NCBI GenBank assembly: GCA_029721515.1
Contig: CM056558.1
Location: 17,267,240 to 17,331,239 of the forward strand
Length of the DNA stretch: 64,000 nucleotides
DNA from: Synanceia verrucosa
Lineage: Eukaryota > Chordata > Actinopteri > Perciformes > Synanceiidae
Reading direction: 5' to 3'
In this document: positions 1-13,169 of the stretch, piece by piece
Layout of the letters: each line of letters starts with the position of its first letter
Position numbering within the stretch: the first letter of the stretch is position 1
Notes under the pieces: model-generated
Seen by the model: the letters and a program-made list of their open reading frames with translations, nothing else
Told to the model about the DNA's origin: nothing
The model's database searches: none
Made by a program: the position numbers and the translations under genes

Positions 1-47
1 TATATATATACATACACACACACACACACACACATATACATATATTG
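1..47. repeat. TA/CA compound microsatellite
   Basis: Alternating TA, then CA, then TA units cut by the window edge. Confidence 0.9.
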
Positions 48-693
48 TGTAGGTGAGTGGTTTACAGAATGAGCAGGGAGTATATTCCTTATAAAACCAC
101 ATTGCAGAGAATGAATGTCTCACCCGAAATAGCTCTTAAAATAAATCTGGCTGCATTAGCTGCGCACGCTAAAACACATTTCTTTTTTTATAAACTTAGA
201 GTCTGCAGTCTCCATGAATTTTTTTTCTTTGTGAAAAAACAAAAAATAGACTGAATGATCCACTGAGGAGAAACTTTTTTGTCTATGATTTCATAACTAG
301 CTAAGCAACAGGAAAAGCTCCCAAACTTTGCACACTTTAATTTCACAGGAGGGTGGCTTTGATTTCCTGAATGTAAAGGAAACCTGGACTGGGAGTGCAG
401 CCAAGTCATCAGGTGTGACACTATAGCTCACTTCAGTAGAACCTCAGTTGAATATCAAAGCGCTAACATATTGTACAGTATGTATTATTAGCATAATGCT
501 AGTTGAGGGGATAACAAAGCTCTGCATGCAGAGTGGGATGAAGAAAGAAGAAAATAAACGAGCACTGCCTTTCACAGCTTGCCTGAAAGGACTCGTGATG
601 TGGCTGCAGGCTTTGGAATTTTTACTTATTTTCACCCAGGGGCACGGGCACGCACACACACAAAGTCAGCAGGAATACTTATCAGCTTCTCAC
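1..693 (-). other. start of brinp3 intron 7
   Basis: This runs from the exon 7 donor to the left edge. It opens (plus-strand view) with a TA/CA microsatellite at 1-47. The terminal exon of the gene should lie further left. Short ORFs here do not resemble BRINP sequence. Confidence 0.8.
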
Positions 694-916
694 CTCTCCC
701 TCAGCATAATGATTTTTGGCTGAGTTCGACACCTCTTGCTGAGGGTGAAGAGCTTGTTGACGATGCGCCGTGCTTTGCTCAGAAGCTGCTGGGTGTTGAG
801 CTCCAGCTGCCTGTAGCGCTGGTGAATGGTCGGCTCCATCTTCCAGAAGTATTGGATGGCGGACGTGTTCAGGGCGTAGAACGTTGGTAGCCTTCGAACG
901 AAGTTCTGAAACTCAT
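694..916 (-). CDS. brinp3: brinp3 exon 7: helical segment ending LFTLSKRC
   Basis: This is a 223-bp exon with acceptor TCCAG|ATGAG and donor GAGAG|GTGAGA. After completing Asp it encodes 73 codons: EFQNFVRRLPTFYALNTSAI, QYFWKMEPTIHQRYRQLEL, then a basic helix-like KARRIVNKLFTLSKRC. NTS is a potential N-glycosylation site at the place where other BRINPs have NTS. The exon ends in phase 2 (AG|), splitting an Arg or Ser codon with the terminal exon, which is beyond the left edge. Acceptor, phase and family match all agree. Confidence 0.93.
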
Positions 917-1822
917 CTGGAAGGCGGGAGGAGTGGCAAAATGAGAGTTGAACACTTATCCATCACAGCCCAAACTAATTCTCTCACTTCCTTCCAAAAG
1001 GATTTGGCTAATTTAGTGAGATGAAATAAGAGAATCACATTGCACAGGCCACAAGGACTCCAGAGCTGCAGGGTAAACTGGAAGTGATGCTTTTTGACAC
1101 TTTAGCTAATGAAAAAAGGCAAAGCTAAATATTTTCCCCCATTAATGAACAGTCAACAACTTTTCAAGGGCTAATTCAGATGTGAGAAAATATGGACAAG
1201 GAGCACAGAGGATAAATTATTATATCAACCCTCCTGAGCTGCAAAAACAATGCCCAGCAAATATATAACATTTCCAAGGCATTCAATAACAACATCATCA
1301 TCATAATCAGGATTGGTTGCGTAGAAAATCAATACAAAGTGCAACGCTGATGAGAAAAAGACAACACTGTTTGTAATTAGTTAACATTATCTTGATAATA
1401 CACCGTCTGATTAGAAAACCAATTAAGTGTCAACAGCTTCCTTGATGATTTTGCAAAATGTATTACATGTTCCTACGAAATTAATAAGTTGATTAAGCAG
1501 CTTGTAATAAATACCATGTCTACCATGGCCTACGTTTTCAAATGATACATTCTCCTGAAGACAAAATAAAGTATGTGGCGCAGCTCCTGAGTTCTTTCAT
1601 TTGATTCCACAGCCAAAGTTAACATAAATAACATTCAACACAAGTCCATTTATTTCTATTAAAGTTAAAAAAAAATGGTCATGAAAACTGGTAGTAATTT
1701 AAAAAAAAAAAAAAAAAAAAATCGCAATTATCTAACAAATGCATAAAATAACTATAGTGCTAAGTAGCATAATTAAAAACAGAATAAAAGATAAAGGCAA
1801 ACAATATATATATATACACACA

Positions 1823-1874
<52 letters not shown>

Positions 1875-1881
1875 ATACATA

Positions 1882-1940
<59 letters not shown>

Positions 1941-4900
1941 CATACACTTGTTAGAAGCATATCACCGCATTCATTGTAGATGGTGTCTCATCAGAGTGGC
2001 ATCCAGAGAAGGCTATGGTTTCCTCCAAATTTTTAACCAGTGTTAATTGAATACTTCGTGTGAAGATATTGAAAAATTAAGTAAAATACATGTTTGAAGA
2101 CAAGATTCCTGCAGAAGTGGGAATTTTTTTTTTCACCAAGACAACAAAATCTCATCCTTAGAAACCCACTCTCTGCCCACCATTATCATATTGTCAGCCC
2201 ACTGAACCCAGAATGGTAACATCGTTCCCCCTTGGTATGGTTTTTAAAATACTGTCAAAACCACTGCCCAATTTGGAGAAGTACAAGTAAAGCCACATTC
2301 TGGGCATTGTTAAACATGAATTGGGGTTGGAGGTTAATGATGTGTCTCAATAGGCTTGTTTGGCAGATTCTTCTTAAATTGCTAAATTATGAGGTTAAAA
2401 TTAATAAATGATGTGTCATTGCTGGGTTAATTTTAAGCAGACATTATAATTAATTTTATAGCAAGTACAAAAATATTGAAATGAATTTGGATCTCTTGGA
2501 TCTCTTCCTATTGTACCCTCTGGGATAAATACTGCACCCTCCAGTCAATGAATCTTAGTCCTCTATCCATTTCAATATATCATTATGAATATGACCCTAT
2601 TATTTGTCTCACTGAAAACAGAAGATCACCAGGCAACTGTATATAGTAGCGGAGAAGGACAAGAAGAATATAGACTCCTAATTAAAGCATCACTCAGTGG
2701 AAGGTCAAAGCAAATCATGTCTGCCATCAACTGACTGTGGAAACCTCATTTAACAATCCGAGTCCCAATTATTAATCTGTCCGCTACTGATGTTATTCTA
2801 TTCGATCAAATACACAAGTGGGTCCCCAGGGCTTTAAAAGGAACTTACTTATTTTTCTTTATTTAACATGGCACTGCATCTGCAGTTCTTAGGGCACCTT
2901 GCTGCTTAAGTTATTGCCAGCTGTGTGCTAATCAAGTTGCCCTCAGTTCAGAAACCATGTAGCTAGTAATAACACACTTAGCTAGCAAGGCGCACAAAGA
3001 ACAGTTTAAGGGAGGGCTGGGAATGACTAAAGCAACTAGAAGCCCTCGGGGAGTGTGTATGCAGCTCACAGTTTCAATTAAGAAGGGGGCACAGAAACAG
3101 AGCTATATGTTGGATCATTCAATAAAATAAACTAGGCTGTTCAGGGTGCAGCATTTGAGCTAAAGCCAGGGTTGGTAATATTCTTAAAAATACACATTTT
3201 ACACAAAAACCTGAGGCTATCGCAGCACTGTAATAAATACATCCAATCATTTCACTTGGCCCCAGTAAAATGATTGGGTGAGCTACCTGCCTGTCTACCT
3301 ACCAACCTTGGCCTAATAGTGCCTTCCACTGGCTGCTAGCTCAACACAACTATACTAAAAGCTACCTCCATTATTTAGTTATTTTCATTATGATATGTTT
3401 ATGTTCAGAATTATAATTTTGGGGGAGTGACATAGGACGGAGGCTGACTTGCATACTTGTGACTTTCTCGCTAGATTCAGGGACTTTTGGAGCTAGTGCT
3501 GCGAGCTAATTTCTTTGCAAGAGTTGGATACTTTTAAAAATCCAGTGATTCTTAACTTTACTAACACTAGCTTTAATAGTCAAAGTGTGCACCAGACATT
3601 GAATATTAAAACCTTGTACAAGCTTGTACAAATGCTTTTCTCACACTCACCCCTGTGAACACTGTGAGCACAAGTTGTATTAAATGAATAAATAACTGAT
3701 AAAATACCAAAAGCTGAGCATTGCAGGTTAGGCTGCTAACAGATTACAGCAACTGCAGGTTGTTTCAGGGGTGTGACAGCTTTCCCTTCGGTACTGAAAA
3801 ACCTTCAGTTGACTGAATCATTAAAATTAAAATTTGCACCATGCGATTTCTGCACACAGGCTAAAATGCCAGCACAATGCAGCTGTTTGAATGCAAAAGA
3901 AGAGGGTTAGGTGTTTTGACAACATGCACAGTGAGATGACAGATTTATCAACTATTAAAGATTTTCTGACACTTCTTCTACTGAGTCAGCAATAACTTAA
4001 AATCTTAGGCCGTATCAGGGCCACTGAGGGAAATGTTGCCAATCAATGGTGCAAGACTGCTTTATGGCAGTATTGGATTTACAGGATTATTTAATCAATG
4101 TGATGAAGAACCTTAATTTGAAAAACATTTAATTTTGCAGATTGTCCAACATAAAAATGTATCAATAAACAGTTACAGTACTCAAGAGTGAGTTTGCAGA
4201 AATTACAGTAACACAATAAATGACATAAAATGTATATTTTGCTTATCCTTTCTACCATGTTGCGTAACATCAGCAGCGACATGGTAAACCTAATGTTTAA
4301 TGGTGGTTTTGCAATGGTGTTTCAATCAAAACTTACCAAAGAGAGAAACAATTTGTACAAGTGTTTTTAGATTCATATTTTGTCCTCAAATAAATATGTT
4401 AGAGTTCATAGGGCATAACCACACCTAACAGTGGGACATCGAAAACCCATTAAATCTTAGTCATTTAAGTTAATAGGCTTGAAATGCTCTTCTCTGTTGT
4501 TTTGGTATAAATTTGCAAGATGCTGTTTTAAAAATTGCTCCTCTGTGTGTTGCTGAATTCCCATTACATTGATTGGATGTGATTGCCTGTCTTGTCCCTT
4601 CGGCCTTTGTTTTCTTTGCCCATCGGCCCCTCAAACAATAGGGTCTAATTTGTTGTCAGTGGGAGGGTCATATCCATTGAATGAGTGCAAAAAGGAAAAC
4701 ACTGACCTGACTCCTCAAAGTCTTGGTTCGCCATATTCCAGGAATCTCGGATTTTCAGCACACTGGCTTCCATAGCCCTCAGATCCACCTCAGGGCAATT
4801 ACACTGTGGGTAGTCCACCGCACAATGGCACCAGCAGTCATTGTCCCGGCACACAAACTGGCCCTCCTCATTACAGCCGATGTAGCTGAGAGCTGCCTGC

Positions 4901-7900
4901 ACGAACCTGGCCCTTAGGTATTTTGGCAGTATGGCCTGAAGGCCTAAGGCAAGGGCAAAAACATGGAAATGTCACATGGATGAATGGAGATGGGGGTTAT
5001 TTAGGTATTGCAGAAAATGTGTTTAGATGGCTGCTGTACACTATCTCTATAAATCACAGAAGACCGAACCTCATTTTCCAAGCTTTTTAGCCATGCTTGA
5101 CATATGCTTGCCATCACATGCAATATGCTGAGATTCACTTAAAGTTTTATTTTTACTGCACAGTTCTGCGACTTTTGTTCTGAATCATTACTGTCTCAGA
5201 TTCACTTCAGAACTCTGCAAGCATGCATGGTAAAACAAGTAAAAGAGTGATTGAAGCTAAATTCATTCTGACACTCTCATGCTGCAGTTATAAGCTTGCC
5301 AGAGAACAGACACTGCGACAATTCCATCAAAAAATGGGGGAGTTCAATTATGGATGGCCAACCTTGCAAATGAATCTTGTTTTCAGGGCTCTGAACCAAA
5401 ACGGAGCTGACAGAGTCAAGGTTGTCATAGTTACTGCATCCGAGAGGGCCCGTTCTTGTTTCGGTCACCTAAAGGAAGGAAAACAGAGGCACATGATGCT
5501 ACATACTGAGAAAAAAAAAAGAATGTCATTAAAAATAAAAAGAGGAATACAAAGGCATAACATACAGCACTTGACAAGGAAATTCACAATACCAGAAATT
5601 TAGAAGTCAATGACGGTAAAATCCATGGATGGATTTGATATCACGGTAAAAGAGACCAAAACAAAAAAAATAAAGAAACAAAATTTTACAATATTACAAT
5701 TATAACATATAATTCGCCCTAGTGAGTAGTGCTTGAACACGTCGTAATATAACTCAATACCAACCTGGCATATTAGCCCCCCGACTGTGCTAACAGCTAA
5801 CATTACCTACTGACTTCAACACAGATTTGTTGTTTACAAAGTACCGTGCCATTAAGTTTTTTTTTTGTTTTTGTTTTTTTTTTTGGTCGTGAAACATTGG
5901 TTCACCAGACATCCCTACACATAACTGTCATGTGAAATAACAACATCCTCCCTCACCATCTGTTTTTCTAAAACTATGACTATGACTGACTTGATTGTGT
6001 GATACTCTTTTCGACCACTAAAACCTAGACCAAGTCGTGACCAAGAATAAAATGTACTGAGATGATGCCTGAGGGGTAAAGACACAGTCTAGACCAAAGG
6101 GGAGTGAGTCTGACTCAAGACAGAGACCAGAGGGTGTGAAAGTCCTACACTAAGTGACGTGTAATTTAATCAGTGTAATGATGTTAACAAATAAATCAGA
6201 CAATGCACAGGCAGTTTAATGGTATCCTGCAGTTGTGGTCCTAGAATAAATAAAAACCAGAGGCCACTGTCTGAGACTAGAAAGAGTAAAAAAAAGCAGT
6301 CAATTCCTGAGCAGTGACAGAGACCTTCAAATAATGGTCTTGAGACCTGTGTACAACACTGCATTGTGGGCTAACAGAATGGAAATTGAGTTGTGATATA
6401 TATCCCTGGAGGAAAGCATAATGAGTAAGCTGTGGTGTCAAATCCATTTCTACAATGTGTGACCCCATTACAATGTCCCCATGATACCTATAACATGCTA
6501 AAATCTATTGTGATGCAAGTGTAAGCATGTCCTATTCAGTTATATATGCACCTGAGGATTCATGTAATAGCTCAGTGCAAACTTTTACCTGAGGTGTGAA
6601 ATGTGTTCGAAGGATTGGCAATGAGATCATCGATCAATTGTGGAACTGTTTTTTGAATTATTCATAGCTAGTACCTCGTCAATTAAGCACTCCTGTTGCT
6701 TGCTAATGAACACACACACACACACACAATAGACAACAAGTACGTATATAAAAAATAGATGAAGCAGAAAGAGATCCAGTCTTTATTTATATTCCACATT
6801 TCTTGTCAGAATCTTGCACATCCATTACCCAAAATCACAAGCGACATCACAATTTAGCAGCACACAGCTCCCTCCAGAGCAACACAAGAATATACTATTT
6901 TTCAACATATATAGCAGTAACCTACCTGTGAAGAGACTCTGGTGTGTGAAATTGGTAAAGTTCCCCTTTGTCTAGACTTTGCTGCATGTAACATGATGTT
7001 AGCCAGCTAATGAATTCACAACAAGCCATTGTGGTTCTTTTTATTGTTCTGTAAAGGACTTGAAGTGCAATTTTATTTACACTGCATTAAATACATAACT
7101 CACAGTACCGTACCAAACTGTTGGTGTATCTGTATTGCCATTATCAGAAGTTCATTCATCTTTACTCCTTTGTGGTTAAAAAAAAGAATGAGAATGTTAG
7201 AACGCTCATTCATAACACAGACTGTGTTTCTTGTTAGGCATCTATCTTAAAGTACATTTGTTTAATTGTTGGATTAAATTGCTTACTTCAAATTTAACAA
7301 AGTGTTGGCTGAAATTGGTTAGTGTTAGTGTTATTGTTAATGAGCATCAGCATGGGACCTTCAAAAAGATTGCCTCACTTTCTTTTCGCTTTATTTTGTA
7401 AACAGCAGCATGCGTATGATTGGAGCTCACATGAGCTAGCATGTGATTTTTGGCAATTTTGGTGTGCCTGCAGTGAAGCTGAGAACTGTGTTACAATGGG
7501 ACTATTGTCAGATGTGATTACCTCAATAATGTTGAAGTTACCCTTCTTTTTCCCCATTCTGCAGTTTGCACAATGATAGGCTGCCAATATGGTGACAGAC
7601 AGAACAGCATAGAGCAGGTTTCACCACAAAAAGTGATATGACTGCATGGGAGTAAAGTCTCCATGTGGAAATAATGACACCTAAAGTCAGCTACTGATAG
7701 CTGGATGATATAAAAGAAAAGGTATTTACCTAGAGTTTCTCTTGTCCCAGGAGGACTCTATAAATCTAGTATGAATCTGGGAAACTTTTCAGTCACAAAC
7801 AAGTTGGCACAAATTATTGGAATGATGCTGATGATTGGGCCACCTTATTTACTCACACGGCGTGTCATTATGCCATTTTTTGAATATCTGAAAATATGTC

Positions 7901-9871
7901 ACAAAACACACACCAGTAGAGAATTAGCAGTGGTAAGATTTCTTGCAGGTTTCAGCATTTATATCACATCAGGCAGCTTAAATACAGAAGAAAAAAAGCC
8001 ACTGAAAAGAAGTCTTGTTATGAGTGCTAACTGTCATGAGTGGGTGTGTTGGAAGCACCAGCTGGAGGTGGTGAGGGGACATTTCACACACCTATTCTGG
8101 TCAGGTTAATTAACTCAGAACAGGTTCAACCATGTAGGAGTAGGACAAGAAAAAAAAATCACAGCAATTGACGCACAAGCAGACAACTCTGTTTCCCAGC
8201 TCATATTTGGGAAGTGAGTGTTTATTTGAGCAGGGATGTGCACACACAGAAGCCTGTGGACAGTCACAGTGATATGTGTGTGCAGGGAATGTCCGAATTG
8301 TCAAAAAGCCTGAATAAACAGTCACAGAACTCAAAAATCACTGTGTTCTTTTGTCTACGCTGCAGAGCTGTGTGAAATAACATTGCAAATTACTTGGTAA
8401 AGTCACCTGTGATTTGCAATCAGAGCCTCTCACTGGTTTGTGACAGAAGCCCAAACCATAATTCTATACAACAGCATAGGGGGAAAAAAAAACAACAAAA
8501 AACAAATTGTGGAACTTAAGCACTACGTGCCAAATGCTTATGTACTGTTTGGTGAACAAGAGTTGAGTGTAGAAACCCATATAATGGTTCTTGAACAGCA
8601 TCTGTTGCTTGCTTGTATTTACTCACGAACAAGCAGAATGAACCTTTCCTTTTCCTTTTTTCTAAACAAAAGCACCTCCTGTGTGCCGAGAGAAAATTAT
8701 TCTCTGGGAGAAATGAAGCTTTCAAAGCTGCTCAGGCAGATAACTGATTCACAGCTCCACTTGAGCCGAATATGTGCATTTCTATTACCAGTTGGGCGTT
8801 CATTCTATTAATGCTCACGGTTCATTCTCTACTGGCTTAACTCCAAAACAAATTCTTTATTTACATTTATTCTAAATGAAAATGTTGTGACTGAATATAT
8901 GGGTCGAATGAGTACAGTAACAGAAAGAAAGCGTGACAAAAAACATTTTTATGGGGACTGTTTCAATTTTCTACAGCCATTAGTCTACGCTCAAAATTAA
9001 TCAGACTAATGCACTGAGCTACATTGTTGAAAAAGAGGACTTTAACACATGATAGGCATGTGCAAGCCTAGCAGACAGATTATATTAATGGTATTCCTCT
9101 TGAAAAGTGAATTTACTGACCATAGTTAAACTCTCACTCTCTCATGTGTAGTCTTTTAAAACACAGTCATTACAAGTTATTCCAGATAAAAAAGCAGGAT
9201 ATTCTCCCATCATGTTCATGTGAAAGGCCTTGCGGTTTGATAACTGTGCTGCACATTAAGAAACTATTCAAGGGTTAAAGGCTTAAAGTTTCTGAGCACC
9301 CATAGTGGTGTTTCCAGTTACATTGGCTGATTAGACACCTGCTTTGACGGGAATTTATTAGCTCACAAATCTTCATCTACCAATAATAATGTTAAAGGTG
9401 CAATTTGTCCCACCTTACCAGGTGTGACAAAGTCAACACGCCCACTCAGTATTGAGGAGAGGTCTAATCAGCCACGTTAACTGAAAACACCTGTGTGGGT
9501 GTTCAAAGGCTGTAAAGATGAGGGAAAAAAAGAGTAACACTGAGAGCAAACATGCACACAAGCAAAGCAAACTTACAAGAGTGCAAGAGCAATGGAACTG
9601 TCAGATACCAACCTCATAATTGCCTCAAGTGTGAAAAGTAAGCTAAATGAAGCTGAAAATATGCTGTCTTAGGATAAAGGTCAAAGAGATGTGCTGCATG
9701 AATACACTAGAAATTAATTGGTAAAAACTTGTAGGTAACAAAAAAATGTTCTGTCACAACAGAATACCTTACGAGACAGGCATAAAAATACCTCCCAAGT
9801 TAACTTTTGCCGTCTTGAAAGACACAACTATATCCAAGACTCATAAGACATAACACTAGATTTGTGCTGAC

Positions 9872-9912
<41 letters not shown>

Positions 9913-11245
9913 ACTAGAACAGTGGAATACCTCCTCTCCTGTTGAGCTCATGCTTTGATTGTTCACAATCTCAGCTCAATCATCCTTGACAAAAGCATGA
10001 TTTGGAGCTCGCGTATATATCCAGGCACCACGGGCAGCAAAGATAAACCGCCAACTGCAAGGGAAATCTGTCTCCTTCGCTGTCACTTACGAATTATTGC
10101 CAAAAACCATGACAGCGTCTTCTTTTAATATTTTCCCAAAGGTCCAATAAAAGTAGCAACATTTCCTTGCTGGATTAATGACAGCAACTGCAGTATCCAG
10201 CCAGGAGAAAAAGGAAGACTTTTGTCGCTGTGGGCAGAAAAGTTGTCTTTCTTTTGACATCTACTTTTGACAGCTACAAGGTCAATGAGCAAACTAAACA
10301 CAGGGAGACCTGAGGATGAATAAAAGCTGGGAGCTCTGTATGTACTTTTTACACATGATGGCTGTCAGTCTCAAAAAAATAAATAAAACAGAGCTGCTGT
10401 TTTTTTTTTTTTAAGATTCACAATTACAATGTTGCCGTTTGGATATAAATCTATCATCACCTAGGTAGTACAGGCAGACAGAACTGCATGTGAAAAGGAA
10501 AATAACTGACTTTCATTATTCTTTTTTATTATTGACGCCTTAACACAATTAATTAAAAACTGAGCGGTCTCCATAGGGATCTGCAGATTAATTTCTCACA
10601 CAGACAGATGTCCAACTTAAAGGGGAAAATTGACCAAATGCAAATCTAAAGATGGCTTTTCTATGCATAGCAATGAGACCATCTGCAAAAAGAACCCAGT
10701 GGAGCAGAGCATGTGTGCACAGTCAGCCTTCTTTATTAGAAATCAACCACAAAAAACACCTCCTCTTTGTAAATTTCACTTCTTCCAAGACCCCACGGGG
10801 CACTGTTTCTTTTTTTTTTGCTAAAAGCTGGAAAACATACAAGTGATTCTGACAAAGTGATATGCAAATGACGTTGATCAGTTGGTGGGGGAATTATTAA
10901 TGTGCCATAATGGAGGACAAGATAATTGTGCTGACTGCGCTAGAATAACCAACAGCTGCATTTAATGGAACATTTAATTGCACTTAAAGGCTTTGAGAAT
11001 AAGCAGTTTGCAATGCTTACACATGCTGTGGACGTGACTTGTTTATGTTATCATGCTTCACTTTGCCCTCTAGGCTCACCTTTTAATGTCTTCTCACTGT
11101 CTGAATGTTCCTTTAAAATCCTGAAAATAGACCCTGTGTAAGCTAACCTTTAAATCTTTGGCATTTTCAACCACTTGAGGGCTCAATTTTGCAGATGCAA
11201 TTTAATATCATCAAAAGAGTGTGTTTTTGTCAATAAATGTATCTA

Positions 11246-11292
<47 letters not shown>

Positions 11293-11321
11293 ATCCATTA
11301 TCTACTGCTTATCCTCATAGG

Positions 11322-11371
<50 letters not shown>

Positions 11372-13113
11372 ATAGTCAATTCACAAAAACCTTCACTAAC
11401 CTGCAAATCAGCTTATAATAATATTACCCCACAGCAAGGAATAAAGGGGAGTTGCATGCAACTAAAATCAGGTGCTCAACTGAGGTCAGATCTGGTGATT
11501 GCACATGCCATAGCACATGGTTCATTTTCAGCAAACTGTTCTCTAAGCTCTTATGCCCTGTATGGAGGCATCAGGGCTTCCCTTAATTTGTCACCAGACT
11601 GTATATTCAAGCAACAACCAAACATTCCCCAGTGAGCCCTGAAGGCCTCCTTTTTAGCTTCATATTACACTCTGTGAAAATGTTGCTCTTCCTGCTGCCA
11701 GACACATTGTTCAGAGAAACACTTCTGCTTGGAAAGTCGACATATTTCTGCTCTCAAAAAAGCATGGTGGCCCAGTGCACAGGTGCTCAAGACATGTCGT
11801 TTGAAATGCTTGAGCAGGTGAAAGCCAGAGTCACTATTTGCCATCGTAACTGGATTGAACACTGTGGAGGGAGAGATATGTTGAGTCTAGTGTTCCCACC
11901 AGAACACTCTCAATTACAAAAATGCTTTAATGCAAGTGTACAACACAGAATATAAAGAGAGAAAAACAAGAATGTACGTAAAATAAATGTTTATGAATTA
12001 TCATGACATGTAAAATATATAATAGAATAACTAAATAAATGATAATATTTACCATTTTTCCCTGAGATGCTGGAACTGAATATTTATAGCTCATAAATTG
12101 AATAAAATAAACTCGATAAAAAGATACAATGCTACAAGCTGGCATTTAAAACATCTGTATTATCTTAATCAGATTATGCCTTGTCTAGCACAGTGCATAG
12201 ACGGATGATAGCCTCTGTGTTGTCGGTGTGGGACCTCGGCAGGACAACGTAGCACTTAGCCTGTTAACATGGTCCACTGATATACATGGCTCTGAGGCAC
12301 ATCCATTATTTATAAATGTATGACTTTAATATTATTATAAGACCATTTAGGTTAGAGCATTTAGTGATGAAGATTCATTGCTGCTACAAATCCCTCATAT
12401 GAATAATTCCACAGAAACGACAGAAAATGTCACTTAGTGAGCTTGTGTTGTCAGACTGGGCAACAATGGGCTTTAAATGGCAGCACTTCTGCTTGCTGGA
12501 GGAAAAAAAGTATAAGATAGCATTAATGTTTCATGAAAATCATTGTTCATTTGAAAATTGCCTCATTCGCCGCACCTTCAAGGATTGTCGTTGGCTTAAT
12601 CACCACAGCGCAGTAGATGTGCAAATCCACATTTGCATCTCAGATACGTTATATGGCTGTTTATTCAGTCTTTGAGGATTTCAGTGCATGTTTTAAAACC
12701 AGTTTGTTGCACTGGCTTACACTCTAATGTCAGCTAGAGAGGGATAAGCCTATAAACTATAAGCAAAAAAAAGTGGGAGAGGAAGAAAACAGCATCAAAA
12801 TGAGATTATTGTGTGCTCGTGAAGAAAAAAAAGGACTTGAAGCTACAGGGTACCAGAGGGGAGCCTCTGGTAAAAGAAAGTGGAATATAATACTATCAGA
12901 ATGCTCATTGAGTCTCTTTCAGGGAAGCTATGCCTATTTTATGGGAGTATACCAATCACTTGAAAATAAACCAAGAGTGTAAATGTTATTCTGTGTGATT
13001 ATTGGCTTTACTTCTTTGAACCAGAAGCAGGTTGAAGAAAAATAACTGAAATAAGTGAGATAAAAAATGACACAGACAATGATATGACATACCTTACACA
13101 TATCAAGGATGGA

Positions 13114-13169
<56 letters not shown>

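Noticed and set aside
1732..1960. ORFs rich in Tyr-Ile over the TA tract (also 11175-11418)
   Set aside because: They are direct translations of (TA)n and (CATA)n repeats with no other content.
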